Source: Betaproteobacteria bacterium
GTDB taxonomy: Bacteria; Pseudomonadota; Gammaproteobacteria; Burkholderiales; Casimicrobiaceae
DNA: 64,000 nt
Reading direction: 5' to 3'
Assembly: GCA_016717855.1 (NCBI GenBank)
Contig: JADKEV010000028.1
Span: 1-64,000 of the forward strand
Under the pieces are notes generated by a model. That model saw only the letters and a program-made list of their open reading frames with translations. It did no database searches and was not told the origin of the DNA. The position numbers and the translations under genes were made by a program. Every line of letters begins with the position of its first letter. Position 1 is the first letter of the stretch. Of this stretch, positions 19,132 through 27,588 are shown piece after piece.

Positions 19132-19946
19132 ACGTGCTTTTCATTGGCGGCGGCAACATGGGCCGCGCTCTCGTCGGCGGACTGCTTGCACAAGGCAGCG
19201 CCCGCGACGGGCTCGTCGTCGTGGAGCCCGATGCCGCGGCTCGCGCCCGGCTGGAGACAGACTTCGGAATCCGCACCGTCCCGGCGGCCGCCGGCGACTT
19301 GGTGGCGCGCGCGGACCTCATCTTGTTCGCGGTCAAGCCGCAACACCTGCGCCTGGCGGCTTGCGCGCTCGCGCCGCACCTGGCCGGCCAGCTCGTGCTG
19401 TCCATTGCCGCCGGCATCCGGCTGGCGGACCTGTCGCGCTGGCTGGGCGGCCACCAGCGGCTGGTGCGGGCGATGCCGAACACGCCGGCGCTGATCCGGC
19501 GCGGCATCAGCGGGTTGTTCGCGCATCCAAGCGTCGATGATGCCGGGCGCAAGAGCGCCGAGGACATCCTGGGCGCGGTCGGCGAGACGATGTGGTGCGC
19601 GCGGGAGGAACAGCTCGACGCCATCACCGCGATGTCCGGCAGCGGGCCCGCGTACGTCTTCTACTTCCTGGAGGCGATGATCGAGGCGGGCCAGGAACTC
19701 GGCTTCAGCCCCGCTCAGGCGCGCCGGCTCGCCTACGCCACGGCCGGCGGCGCAGCGGCGCTGGCCGCGCAAGCGGCCGAGTCTCCCGCCGTGCTCCGGG
19801 CGCAAGTGACCTCGAAGGGGGGCACCACCGCGGCGGCGATCGCACTGCTCGAGGAGCGCGCCGTCAAGGCGGCGTTCGTTGCGGCGATTCGCGCGGCCGC
19901 CGCGCGCGCCGCGCAACTGGGCGACGAACTGGGCAAGGACGGCTGA
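19128..19946 (+). CDS. proC: Pyrroline-5-carboxylate reductase
   Basis: Last step of proline synthesis: NAD(P)H-dependent reduction of pyrroline-5-carboxylate. 272 residues from the ATG at 19128, which overlaps the yggS stop. The N-terminal Rossmann motif is FIGGGNMGRAL (5-15), then FAVKPQHL and RAMPNTPALI. The C-terminal dimer domain carries the substrate-site signature AMSGSGPAYVF and QVTSKGGTT. Nothing unusual. The intact gene suggests proline prototrophy at this step. Confidence 0.94.
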   Translation: MNVLFIGGGNMGRALVGGLLAQGSARDGLVVVEPDAAARARLETDFGIRTVPAAAGDLVARADLILFAVKPQHLRLAACALAPHLAGQLVLSIAAGIRLADLSRWLGGHQRLVRAMPNTPALIRRGISGLFAHPSVDDAGRKSAEDILGAVGETMWCAREEQLDAITAMSGSGPAYVFYFLEAMIEAGQELGFSPAQARRLAYATAGGAAALAAQAAESPAVLRAQVTSKGGTTAAAIALLEERAVKAAFVAAIRAAAARAAQLGDELGKDG

Positions 19947-19958
19947 GCGCCATCGCCG

Positions 19959-20528
19959 ATGAAGAACGCGCTGCTCTTCCTGTGCGACACGGCTTTCGCC
20001 CTGCTGGTCTATCCGCTGTTGCTGCGCTTCTGGATGCAGGTGCTGCGCGCGCCGTTCCGCAATCCGCTGGGAGAGGCTTTGCTGGCGCTGACCAACTGGC
20101 TGGTCAAGCCGCTGCGCAGGATCGTTCCGGGATGGTTCGGGATCGATTTCGCGACCCTGCTGCCCGCGTTGTTCCTGCGCTGGTTGTGGCTGGTAGCCGA
20201 GCTGGCCATCGGCGGCCTCGCGCTCGATGGCGCGGTGCCGGGAGTGCTGGTAGCGGCCGCGTTCGTCGCCCTGGTCAAGGCATCGATCTATCTGTTGATG
20301 GTGGCGGTGATCGTGCAGGCGCTGCTGTCGTGGGTGGCGCCGCATGGCCCGGTGGCGGGGGTGCTCAATGCGATCACCTTCCGCTTCCTGCGCCCCATTC
20401 GCAACGTCGTGCCCCTGGTCGGCGGGCAACTCGACTTGTCGCCGCTGATCCTGATCGTGCTGTGCCAGCTCGTGCTGCTGCTGCCAGTGGCGTGGCTGGA
20501 GCAGGCACTGTTGCATGGCGGCGCCTGA
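19959..20528 (+). CDS. yggT: YggT family membrane protein
   Basis: 189-residue membrane protein carrying two YGGT repeats, each a pair of helices flanking a conserved loop. The first repeat includes RAPFRNPLGEALLALTNWLV and KPLRRIVPGW; the second includes NAITFRFLRPIRNVVPL. The family is linked to osmotic-stress tolerance or membrane-protein assembly, without a settled mechanism. It starts 12 bp after proC and overlaps the DUF167 gene by 14 bp, in the standard yggS operon. Confidence 0.9.
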   Translation: MKNALLFLCDTAFALLVYPLLLRFWMQVLRAPFRNPLGEALLALTNWLVKPLRRIVPGWFGIDFATLLPALFLRWLWLVAELAIGGLALDGAVPGVLVAAAFVALVKASIYLLMVAVIVQALLSWVAPHGPVAGVLNAITFRFLRPIRNVVPLVGGQLDLSPLILIVLCQLVLLLPVAWLEQALLHGGA

Positions 20529-20838
20529 TCCCGCTTGGGCACGCTACGACGGCGCGGCCGATGTGCTGACGCTGCGCGTCCATGTGCAACCAGGCGCCAG
20601 CCGCACCGGACCTGCCGGCATTCACGGTGACCGCCTCAAGATCAGGCTCGCGGCGCCACCGGTCGAGGGCAAGGCCAACGCCGCGCTGCGGTTGTTCATC
20701 GCCGACGCGTTCGCGGTCCCGCAGCGCAGCGTCGAACTGACGGCGGGCGAGCTCAGCCGGCAGAAAACGCTGCGCGTGTCCGCGCCGAAACTGCGGCCCG
20801 ACCGCGAGTGGGCTCAGGATTCCGCGAAGGCGCCCTGA
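20515..20838 (+). CDS. yggU: DUF167 family protein (YggU)
   Basis: 107-residue small basic cytosolic protein of the UPF0235/DUF167 family. Diagnostic segments are LRVHVQPGASRTG, GDRLKIRLAAPPVEGKANAA and the final VELTAGELSRQKTLRV. No function is established. The ATG lies inside the end of yggT (14-bp overlap). Its 3' end overlaps the convergent rsmA gene by 25 bp, so the two transcripts must be antisense over that stretch. Confidence 0.9.
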   Translation: MAAPDPAWARYDGAADVLTLRVHVQPGASRTGPAGIHGDRLKIRLAAPPVEGKANAALRLFIADAFAVPQRSVELTAGELSRQKTLRVSAPKLRPDREWAQDSAKAP

Positions 20839-21626
20839 GCGAGAGCGACCGCGTTCGCGATCGCGGCGAAGGCGGCGACCGGCAGCGTCTCGGCGCGCAC
20901 GCCGGGATCGACGCCCAGCCGCAGCAGCGCGTCCGCGCCGATGTGCTTCTGTAGCGCGTTGCGCAGCGTCTTCCTGCGCTGGCCGAACCCGGCGGCGACA
21001 ATGGCCTCGAACACCCGCTGATCGCGGATGTACGGCCGCGCCGCGCCCAGGGGCGTCAGCCTGACCACCGCCGACTCCACTGCCGGCACCGGCTGGAACG
21101 CGCCGGCGGGTACCCGGAACAACTTCTCGACCGCGAACGCCGACTGCAGGGTGACCGACAACCGCCCGTACTCGGGCGTGTCCGGCGCCGCGGCCATCCG
21201 GTCGACGACTTCGGCCTGCAGCATGAAGTGCAGGTCGGCGACATGGGCGATGTACCGCGCGCAATGAAAGAGCAGCGGCGACGAAATGTGATAGGGGAGA
21301 TTGCCGACGATGCGAAGATCGGAGGCGCCCGCATGAATCGCTCCCAGGTCGACCGTGAGCGCGTCAGCGACGATGACGGTCAGCCGCTCCGGCGGATGCG
21401 CCGTGCGCAGGTCCGCGGCAAGGTCGCGGTCGATCTCGATCACCGTCATGTGGGCCACCCTTTCCAGCAGCGGGCGCGTCAGCGCGCCGCGGCCGGGGCC
21501 GATCTCGACCAGGCGATCGCCGCGCGCGGGGCCGATCGCGGCAACGATGCGCTCGATGTAGTGGCGGTCGACCAGGAAGTTCTGGCTGAAGCGTTTGCGG
21601 GGGCGGTTCTGCGGCAGACTTGACAT
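20814..21626 (-). CDS. rsmA: 16S rRNA dimethyladenosine transferase RsmA (KsgA)
   Basis: Dimethylates two adjacent adenines near the 3' end of 16S rRNA (A1518/A1519 in E. coli), a late check in 30S assembly. The start ATG at 21626 gives 270 residues and puts the conserved KRFSQNFLVD near the N-terminus; upstream in-frame sequence is not conserved. Motif I is EIGPGRGALT and the catalytic motif IV is NLPYHIS. Helical C-terminal domain with GFGQRRKTLRNALQK. Divergent from the DUF2782 gene. Confidence 0.94.
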   Translation of the reverse strand: MSSLPQNRPRKRFSQNFLVDRHYIERIVAAIGPARGDRLVEIGPGRGALTRPLLERVAHMTVIEIDRDLAADLRTAHPPERLTVIVADALTVDLGAIHAGASDLRIVGNLPYHISSPLLFHCARYIAHVADLHFMLQAEVVDRMAAAPDTPEYGRLSVTLQSAFAVEKLFRVPAGAFQPVPAVESAVVRLTPLGAARPYIRDQRVFEAIVAAGFGQRRKTLRNALQKHIGADALLRLGVDPGVRAETLPVAAFAAIANAVALAQGAFAES

Positions 21627-21664
21627 GGGTGATGGCGGCAATCTGGTCGGGCGGTGCGACTCTC

Positions 21665-21673
21665 TGCTAAAAT
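21665..21673 (+). promoter_or_regulatory. Extended -10 promoter for DUF2782-thrB
   Basis: TGCTAAAAT at 21665-21673 differs from the extended -10 consensus at one position. The start would be near 21680 with a leader of about 39 nt. No -35 at the standard distance. Confidence 0.45.
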
Positions 21674-21718
21674 TGCGACTCCCTGCCGCGCCACATCGGC
21701 CATTATCCAGCAAAAAGC

Positions 21719-22060
21719 ATGCGCCCCCGAACCCTCACCATCCTGGTTGTCTCGCTGTTGTTCGCGGCAACCGCCGGCGCACAGAAGGGCCGGCCGGAAT
21801 TGCAGCCGTTGCCCGAGCCACCGCCGCCCCCGGGCGTCGCCGATCCTGAGCAGGAACCGCAGGTCACGATCAGGAAGAAGGACGGCGACACGGTCGAGGA
21901 GTACCGGGTCGGGGGCAGGCTGGTGATGATCAAGGTCATCCCGGCGCACGGAGTCCCCTACATCCTGACCGATTCCAGGGGCGACGGCTCGTTCACCAAC
22001 CGGCGCGATTCGCTGGAGGTGGCGCCAGGCGTGCCCATGTGGGTGCTCTTCACATTCTAG
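21719..22060 (+). CDS. DUF2782 family exported protein
   Basis: 113 residues with a signal peptide (MRPRTLTILVVSLLFAATAGAQ, cleavage after A-G-A). The mature part has a proline-rich stretch (PLPEPPPPPG) and then the DUF2782 core: VTIRKKDGDTVEEYRVGGRL and MIKVIPAHGVPYILTD. Periplasmic protein of unknown function, seen mostly in beta- and gammaproteobacteria, often upstream of thrB or polA. thrB follows 67 bp downstream. The proline run marks the domain boundary. Confidence 0.85.
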   Translation: MRPRTLTILVVSLLFAATAGAQKGRPELQPLPEPPPPPGVADPEQEPQVTIRKKDGDTVEEYRVGGRLVMIKVIPAHGVPYILTDSRGDGSFTNRRDSLEVAPGVPMWVLFTF

Positions 22061-22127
22061 TGGACTGTAACAACCACCAACACCTGGTACGTCGGCCGGG
22101 TCTACCGCAGGTACTTCCGGTTCCCAA

Positions 22128-23072
22128 ATGTCCGTCTACACGAAAGTAAGCTTCGATGAATTGGCGGCATGGCTGCTTCGATATGCGCTCAGCCCGCTGG
22201 TCGAGCTGGCGCCCATCGTGTCCGGCATCGAAAACACGAACTACTTCGTCACCACGGAAAACGAACGGCTGGTCCTGACGCTCTACGAGCGCCTGCCTGC
22301 CGAGGATCTCCCGTTCTATCTCAACCTGATGGCGCATCTGGCGCAACATGGCGTGCCGGCGCCGGCGCCGGTGGCCGATCGCAGCGGCACGTACTTTGGC
22401 GTGCTCAACAGCAAGCCCGCAAGCCTGGTCATGCGGCTGGACGGCGCGCCGCAGTTGTCTCCCACCCCGGCGCATTGCGCACAGATAGGCCACGTACTCG
22501 CGCAATTGCACGTGGCCACCGGCACGTTCCGCGGTCGGCACGCGAACCCGCGGGGCGCGACCTGGCGCACCCAGGCGGCGCGCGCCGTGAAGCGGTTTCT
22601 GCAGCCGGCGCAGCTCGACCTTGTGAACGCCGAGATGGACGTGCAGCGGAAGATCGCGCGCCGCCGGCTGCCGCAAAGCGCGATTCATGGCGACCTGTTC
22701 CGCGACAACGCGCTGTTCGTCTGCGACAAGCTGTCGGGGATCATCGACTTCGGCTTCGCCGCCACCGACGCGCTGGCCTACGACCTGGCGATCACGGTCA
22801 ACGACTGGTGCATCGATGCCGAGTGCGAACTCGAGCCGGAGCGCACCGCGGCCCTGCTGGCGGCGTACCAGGCGGTGCGCCCGCTCACCGACGACGAACG
22901 CGACGCGTGGCCGCTGCTGCTGCGCCTGGGCGCGCTGCGCTTCTGGCTCTCGCGTCTGTACGACATGAACCTGCCGCGCCCGGGCGAACTCACCCACGCG
23001 CACGATCCCGAGCACTTCGAACGCGTGTTGCGCGCGCGCGTCGCGCACCCTGGCCGGCTGCCATCCCCATGA
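22128..23072 (+). CDS. thrB: Homoserine kinase (ThrB, fructosamine-kinase-like type)
   Basis: Phosphorylates L-homoserine in threonine synthesis. 314 residues of the aminoglycoside-phosphotransferase-like homoserine kinase class found in Pseudomonas and betaproteobacteria, unrelated to the GHMP ThrB of E. coli. Key motifs are GIENTNYFV near residue 35, the catalytic loop IHGDLFRDNALF and the DFG-equivalent IIDFGFAATD, then the family-specific ALAYDLAITVNDWC. The stop overlaps the next gene (ATGA). thrA and thrC are not in the window. Confidence 0.9.
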   Translation: MSVYTKVSFDELAAWLLRYALSPLVELAPIVSGIENTNYFVTTENERLVLTLYERLPAEDLPFYLNLMAHLAQHGVPAPAPVADRSGTYFGVLNSKPASLVMRLDGAPQLSPTPAHCAQIGHVLAQLHVATGTFRGRHANPRGATWRTQAARAVKRFLQPAQLDLVNAEMDVQRKIARRRLPQSAIHGDLFRDNALFVCDKLSGIIDFGFAATDALAYDLAITVNDWCIDAECELEPERTAALLAAYQAVRPLTDDERDAWPLLLRLGALRFWLSRLYDMNLPRPGELTHAHDPEHFERVLRARVAHPGRLPSP

Positions 23073-23884
23073 GCGCGCCGCCCGATTTTGCCGCCGTGCG
23101 CGCGGTCCGCGGCTGGGACTGGCTGGTCCAGTCGCATGCACTATTTGCCCGGGCCAGGTTGTACTGGCTGATGCTGATCCTGGGCTACTGGATGATCACC
23201 ATCATGCTGACCGTTGTGCCGATCATCGGCGTGGCCGCGGCGACGCTCCTGAAGCCGGTGTTCGCGGTGGGCTTCCTGGCCGCGGCGTGGGCGCAGGAAA
23301 AAGGCGAGGCGCCGCACATGCAGCGGCTGTTCGCCGGATTCCGTTCCAACATCCGCGCGCTGCTGCCGCTCGGCGTGGTGTACGCGGCGGGTATCGCCGC
23401 CGCGCTCGCGATCAGCGCGGTGATGGACGGCGGGGCGCTGATGCGCCTGGTCCTGTTCGGAGAGGCGCCGGACGGCAACGTGATGGAGATTCCTGGCATC
23501 CAGTCGGCGATGGTGGTCGCCGCGCTGTGCGCCGTGCCGACGCTGCTCGCGCTGTGGTTCGCGCCGGCGTTGATCGTGTTCCAGGATCAGCCGACCTTGA
23601 CGGCACTGGCGCTGAGCCTGCGCGCCGCATTGTCCAACTTTGCTGCGGTCGTGATCTACGGCCTGTCGGTGTTCCTGTTCTGGGTGGTGATCCCGGGGAT
23701 CATCATCAGCCTGTCGGCCGTGCTGTTCGGCGAGAGGGGCGCCCTGTTCGGCGTCGCGCTGGCGACGCCGATCACGCTTTCGGTGGTGGCGGTGATCCAT
23801 GTCGCCGACTACATCGTCTATCGCGACCTGTTTCATCACGGTGAGGCGGTCGCAGACGCCAGCGATGCGCCGCCGGCCGCCTGA
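23069..23884 (+). CDS. BPSS1780-type membrane protein
   Basis: 271-residue membrane protein with about six hydrophobic helices. The N-terminus has ARLYWLMLILGYWMITIML followed by PIIGVAAATLLKPVFAVGFL, and the loop EKGEAPHMQRLFAGFRSN is typical of the family. Homologues lie directly after thrB across the betaproteobacteria. Function unknown. The ATG at 23069 overlaps thrB, and the gene converges on uvrD with 15 bp between stop codons. Confidence 0.78.
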   Translation: MSAPPDFAAVRAVRGWDWLVQSHALFARARLYWLMLILGYWMITIMLTVVPIIGVAAATLLKPVFAVGFLAAAWAQEKGEAPHMQRLFAGFRSNIRALLPLGVVYAAGIAAALAISAVMDGGALMRLVLFGEAPDGNVMEIPGIQSAMVVAALCAVPTLLALWFAPALIVFQDQPTLTALALSLRAALSNFAAVVIYGLSVFLFWVVIPGIIISLSAVLFGERGALFGVALATPITLSVVAVIHVADYIVYRDLFHHGEAVADASDAPPAA

Positions 23885-23899
23885 GGCGGGCGCACACTG

Positions 23900-26089
23900 T
23901 CAGGCGGCCTCGAGCCTGGCGAACTCCAGGGCCAGCCACTTCAGGCCCTCGTTGCGAAAGTTCACCTGCACGCGCGCGTCGGCCCCGCGCCCCTCGGCGT
24001 TGACGATCACACCGGTGCCGAACTTCGCATGCACGACATTCTGGCCGATCCGGAACCCGGTGTCCGACGGCGGCGTCCGGCCGCTTCGCTCCTTCGCCGG
24101 CGCATCGGGATCCCATGCGGGCGGCGGCTCGGCGCTCAAGTTGGCGGGTGCGGCCGACAGCCAATGCAGCAGCGCGGGCGGAATCTCGTCCAGAAAGCGC
24201 GACACAACGTTGTAGCGAAACTGCCCGTGAAGGCTGCGGCTTTGGGCAAATGTCAGGTACAGGCGTCGGCGCGCGCGGGTCAGCGCGACGTACATCAGGC
24301 GCCGCTCCTCTTCGGGACCATCGAGTTCATTCAGGCTGTTGTCGTGCGGGAACAGCCCCTCTTCCAGGCCGGTGACGAACACGGTGTGGAACTCGAGCCC
24401 CTTGGCCGAATGGACCGTCATCAGTTGCAGCGCGTCGCGCCCCACGGCCGCCTGCGTGTCGCCGGCCTCGAGCGCCGCATGTGCCAGAAACGCGGTCAGC
24501 GCATCCGGCGGCGCGCCGGTCTCGTCGATCGACGGCGCGCCAGACTGCGCCTCGCGCGCGAACGAGTCCGCCGCGGCCACCAGTTCGCGCAGGTTATCGA
24601 CGCGCTCCTGGCCGTCGCGCTCGGCGCCGTAGTGCGCCTGCAAGCCGCTGGCGGCGATCACATGCTCGACAGCCTCCGGCAGCGGCAGGCCCGTTGTCGC
24701 CGCGCGCAGGGTCTCGATCAGGCGCGCGAATGTGGCCACGCTGCTGCCTGCCTTGCCGGCGGGCGCATTGGCGCGCGCCACGTGCCACAGGCTGGCGCCG
24801 CCGGCTTGCGCCTGCGCCTGCAGGCCCTCGAGCGTCCGGGCGCCGATCCCGCGCGGGGGAAAGTTGATGATCCGCAGCAGCGCGCCGTCGTCGTCCGGAT
24901 TGGCCAGCAGTCGCAGGTAGGCGAGCGCGTGCTTGACTTCGGCGCGCTCGAAAAACCGCATGCCGCCATAGACGCGATATGGCATCGCGGCGTTGAACAG
25001 AGCATGCTCGAGCACCCGCGATTGCGCGTTGGAGCGGTACAGCAGCGCGATTTGCGTGGGGTTCACCCCCGATTCGACCAGCTCCTTGACAGTGTCGACG
25101 ATGAAGGCCGCTTCATCGACATCGGTCGGCGCCGCGTACACGCGCAACGGCTCGCCCTGATGCTCGCGGGTCCAGAGGTTCTTCCCCAGCCGCGTCAGGT
25201 TGTGCTTGATCAGCGCGTTCGCCGCGTCGAGGATGTTGCCGTGGGACCGGTAGTTCTGCTCGAGCTTGATCAACTCGATCGGGCCGAAGTCCTGCTGGAA
25301 GCGCTGCATGTTGCCCACGTCGGCGCCGCGAAACGCATAGATCGACTGGTCGTCGTCGCCCACGGCGAAGACCGACGTCTCCTTTCCCGCCAGCAGCTGC
25401 AGCCACTTGTACTGCAGCACGTTCGTGTCCTGGAACTCGTCGATCAGAATGTACTTGAACCGGTTCCGGTAGTGCTCCCGCAGGCCCTGGTTGCGCGCAA
25501 GTACTTCGTAGCTGCGCAGCAGCAGTTCGGCGAAATCCACGGCGCCTTCGCGCTGGCAGACGTCTTCGTACGCGGCATAGAGTTCGACCTGCCGCCGGGA
25601 GTGTTCGTCGAACGCTTCGACCTGGTTCGGGCGCAGTCCCTGTTCCTTGGCGCCGGCGATGAAGTACTGCAGGGCGCGGGCGGGATAGCGCTCGTCGTCG
25701 ACCTTGAGGGCCTTGTACATGCGCTTGATCAGGCCCAGCTGGTCCTGCGTATCGAGGATCTGGAACACTTGCGGCAGGCCGGCGTCGCGGAAGTGCGCGC
25801 GCAGGAACCGGTTGCACAGTCCATGAAACGTCCCGATCCACATGCCGCGAGTGTTGACCGTGAGCATCGCCGACAGCCGCACCTGCATTTCGCGGGCGGC
25901 CTTGTTGGTGAACGTCACCGCCAGGATGCCCATCGGGCTTGCCTGGCCGGTCGAGATCAGCCAGGCGATGCGAGTGGTCAGCACGCGCGTCTTGCCGCTC
26001 CCCGCCCCGGCGAGGATCAGGGCGGAGGTGCGGGGCAGCGTCACCGCGGCAAGTTGTTCGGGATTGAGTTGTTCGAGCAGGTCGGGCAT
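23900..26089 (-). CDS. uvrD: DNA helicase II UvrD
   Basis: 3'-5' superfamily 1 helicase for nucleotide excision repair and mismatch repair. 729 residues. Motif I is ILAGAGSGKTRVLTTR (about 26-41), motif II is YILIDEFQDTN, motif III is VGDDDQSIYAFRGAD, motif IV contains IELIKLEQNYRS, motif V is LMTVHSAKGLEF and motif VI is EEERRLMYVALTRARRRLY. The C-terminal 60 residues (GQNVVHAKFGTGVIVN) are the Tudor-like domain that contacts RNA polymerase in UvrD/PcrA. A perfect TATAAT sits 6 nt upstream of the ATG, suggesting a leaderless mRNA. Confidence 0.95.
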   Translation of the reverse strand: MPDLLEQLNPEQLAAVTLPRTSALILAGAGSGKTRVLTTRIAWLISTGQASPMGILAVTFTNKAAREMQVRLSAMLTVNTRGMWIGTFHGLCNRFLRAHFRDAGLPQVFQILDTQDQLGLIKRMYKALKVDDERYPARALQYFIAGAKEQGLRPNQVEAFDEHSRRQVELYAAYEDVCQREGAVDFAELLLRSYEVLARNQGLREHYRNRFKYILIDEFQDTNVLQYKWLQLLAGKETSVFAVGDDDQSIYAFRGADVGNMQRFQQDFGPIELIKLEQNYRSHGNILDAANALIKHNLTRLGKNLWTREHQGEPLRVYAAPTDVDEAAFIVDTVKELVESGVNPTQIALLYRSNAQSRVLEHALFNAAMPYRVYGGMRFFERAEVKHALAYLRLLANPDDDGALLRIINFPPRGIGARTLEGLQAQAQAGGASLWHVARANAPAGKAGSSVATFARLIETLRAATTGLPLPEAVEHVIAASGLQAHYGAERDGQERVDNLRELVAAADSFAREAQSGAPSIDETGAPPDALTAFLAHAALEAGDTQAAVGRDALQLMTVHSAKGLEFHTVFVTGLEEGLFPHDNSLNELDGPEEERRLMYVALTRARRRLYLTFAQSRSLHGQFRYNVVSRFLDEIPPALLHWLSAAPANLSAEPPPAWDPDAPAKERSGRTPPSDTGFRIGQNVVHAKFGTGVIVNAEGRGADARVQVNFRNEGLKWLALEFARLEAA

Positions 26090-26095
26090 GTTCAG

Positions 26096-26101
26096 ATTAT
26101 A
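26096..26101 (-). promoter_or_regulatory. -10 box immediately upstream of uvrD
   Basis: TATAAT on the minus strand, then CTGAAC, then the uvrD ATG at 26089. With the usual 6-nt gap, +1 falls on the A of the ATG, which would make the transcript leaderless. No -35 match at 16 to 18 bp. Confidence 0.45.
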
Positions 26102-26133
26102 TGCGAGCGGCCCAACCGGGGACCTGGTGCACT

Positions 26134-26139
26134 TATAAT
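26134..26139 (+). promoter_or_regulatory. -10 box immediately upstream of argA
   Basis: TATAAT, then CGCCGG, then the argA ATG at 26146. As for uvrD, the 6-nt gap puts +1 on the start codon, and no ribosome site can fit. No -35 match at 16 to 18 bp. Confidence 0.45.
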
Positions 26140-26145
26140 CGCCGG

Positions 26146-27453
26146 ATGAACGACTTCGTCACCTGGTTTCGCGCCGCGGCGCCCTACATCCACGCGTTTC
26201 GCGGCAGGACGTTCGTGGTCGCATTCGGCGGCGAGGTCGTCGACGACGAGCACTTCGTCGAACTCGTGCACGACATCAACGTGCTGCACAGCCTCGGCAT
26301 CCGGCTGGTGCTGGTGCATGGCGCGCGGCCGCAGATCGAGGCCGCGCTCGCGGCGCGCGGGATAGTCAGCCGCTACCATCGCGGTCTGCGCATCACGGAC
26401 CGGGCGACGCTGGACTGCGTGCTCGAGTCCCAGGGCAAGGTCCGGGCCGAAATCGAGGCCAAGCTCTCGATGAGCCTGCCGAACTCCCCGATGGCCGGTG
26501 CGCGCATCGACGTGACCGGCGGCAATTTCGTCGTCGCGCGGCCGGCGGGCGTGATTGATGGCGTCGCGATGCTGCATACGGGCGAGGTCCGGGCGATCGA
26601 CTCGGCGGCGATCAAGCAGCGTCTGGACGATGGCGCGATCGTGCTCGTGTCTTCGGTCGGCTACTCGCCGACCGGCGAGATTTTCAACCTGACGCTCGAG
26701 GACGTCGCGACGCACACAGCGGTGGCTCTGACCTCCCAGAAGCTGGTATTCCTGATGGACACCGAGGGCGTGGTTGACAGCGAAGGCAAGCTGATCACCG
26801 AATTGACGACGACCGAAGCACAGGCGCTGCTGGACAGCGGCAGTCCGATTTCCGACGACACCCGGTTCTATCTGCCCAAGGCGGTGAGCGCCTGCAAGGG
26901 GGGCGTCGCGCGCGCACACCTGATCAGCCGCCACGGGAACGGCGCGCTGCTGATGGAGCTCTTCACTCGCGATGGCGTCGGCACGATGGTCGCACAGCAG
27001 GGACTGGACAGCCTGCGCCCGGCTTCGATCGCGGACATCGGCGGCCTGCTCGCACTGATCGAGCCGCTTGAGGCGCAGGGCGTGCTGGTGCGTCGGCCGC
27101 GGGAGCTGCTGGAGCGCGAGGTCGAGCGCTTTGTCGTCGCCGAACACGACGGCGCGATCATTGGCTGCGCCGCGCTGTATCCATTCCCCAATGCCGCCTC
27201 CGGCGAGTTGGCTTGCCTGGCGGTGCACCCGGACTTCCGGCGCGACGGCTACGGCGAGGCGATCGCGGTGGAGATTGAGCAGCGCGCCAAGGCCGCAGGC
27301 CTCCGGCGGCTGTTCGTGCTCACGACCAAGTCCGCGCACTGGTTCGTCGAGCGCGGCTTCGTCAAAGCCAGCGTCGACGACTTGCCCGAGGAGAAGCAGG
27401 CGCTCTACAACTACCAGCGCAAGAGCGAGGTGCTGGTCAAGCAACTCGGGTGA
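26146..27453 (+). CDS. argA: Amino-acid N-acetyltransferase (N-acetylglutamate synthase)
   Basis: First step of arginine synthesis, acetyl-CoA plus glutamate to N-acetylglutamate. 435 residues from the ATG at 26146. An amino-acid-kinase-like domain (1-280), recognised by RGRTFVVAFGGEVVDD and LVLVHGARPQIE, acts as the arginine-sensing module. A C-terminal GNAT domain (about 295-435) carries ELACLAVHPDFRRDGYGEAI, the acetyl-CoA loop. This is the classical ArgA architecture, normally feedback-inhibited by arginine. Divergent from uvrD, with only 56 bp between start codons. Confidence 0.94.
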   Translation: MNDFVTWFRAAAPYIHAFRGRTFVVAFGGEVVDDEHFVELVHDINVLHSLGIRLVLVHGARPQIEAALAARGIVSRYHRGLRITDRATLDCVLESQGKVRAEIEAKLSMSLPNSPMAGARIDVTGGNFVVARPAGVIDGVAMLHTGEVRAIDSAAIKQRLDDGAIVLVSSVGYSPTGEIFNLTLEDVATHTAVALTSQKLVFLMDTEGVVDSEGKLITELTTTEAQALLDSGSPISDDTRFYLPKAVSACKGGVARAHLISRHGNGALLMELFTRDGVGTMVAQQGLDSLRPASIADIGGLLALIEPLEAQGVLVRRPRELLEREVERFVVAEHDGAIIGCAALYPFPNAASGELACLAVHPDFRRDGYGEAIAVEIEQRAKAAGLRRLFVLTTKSAHWFVERGFVKASVDDLPEEKQALYNYQRKSEVLVKQLG

Positions 27454-27588
27454 GCAGCCTGCCGCGCGGCTCCCCCTGCCCGTGAATCGGCTGAGGCTGG
27501 TCAGTGCTGCAACGCGAGTGATTGTCGTGCCGTCAACGCGGATGTCGTCGCAAGACAACCGCACCCTGACCATGAGCGCGTAAACTCA

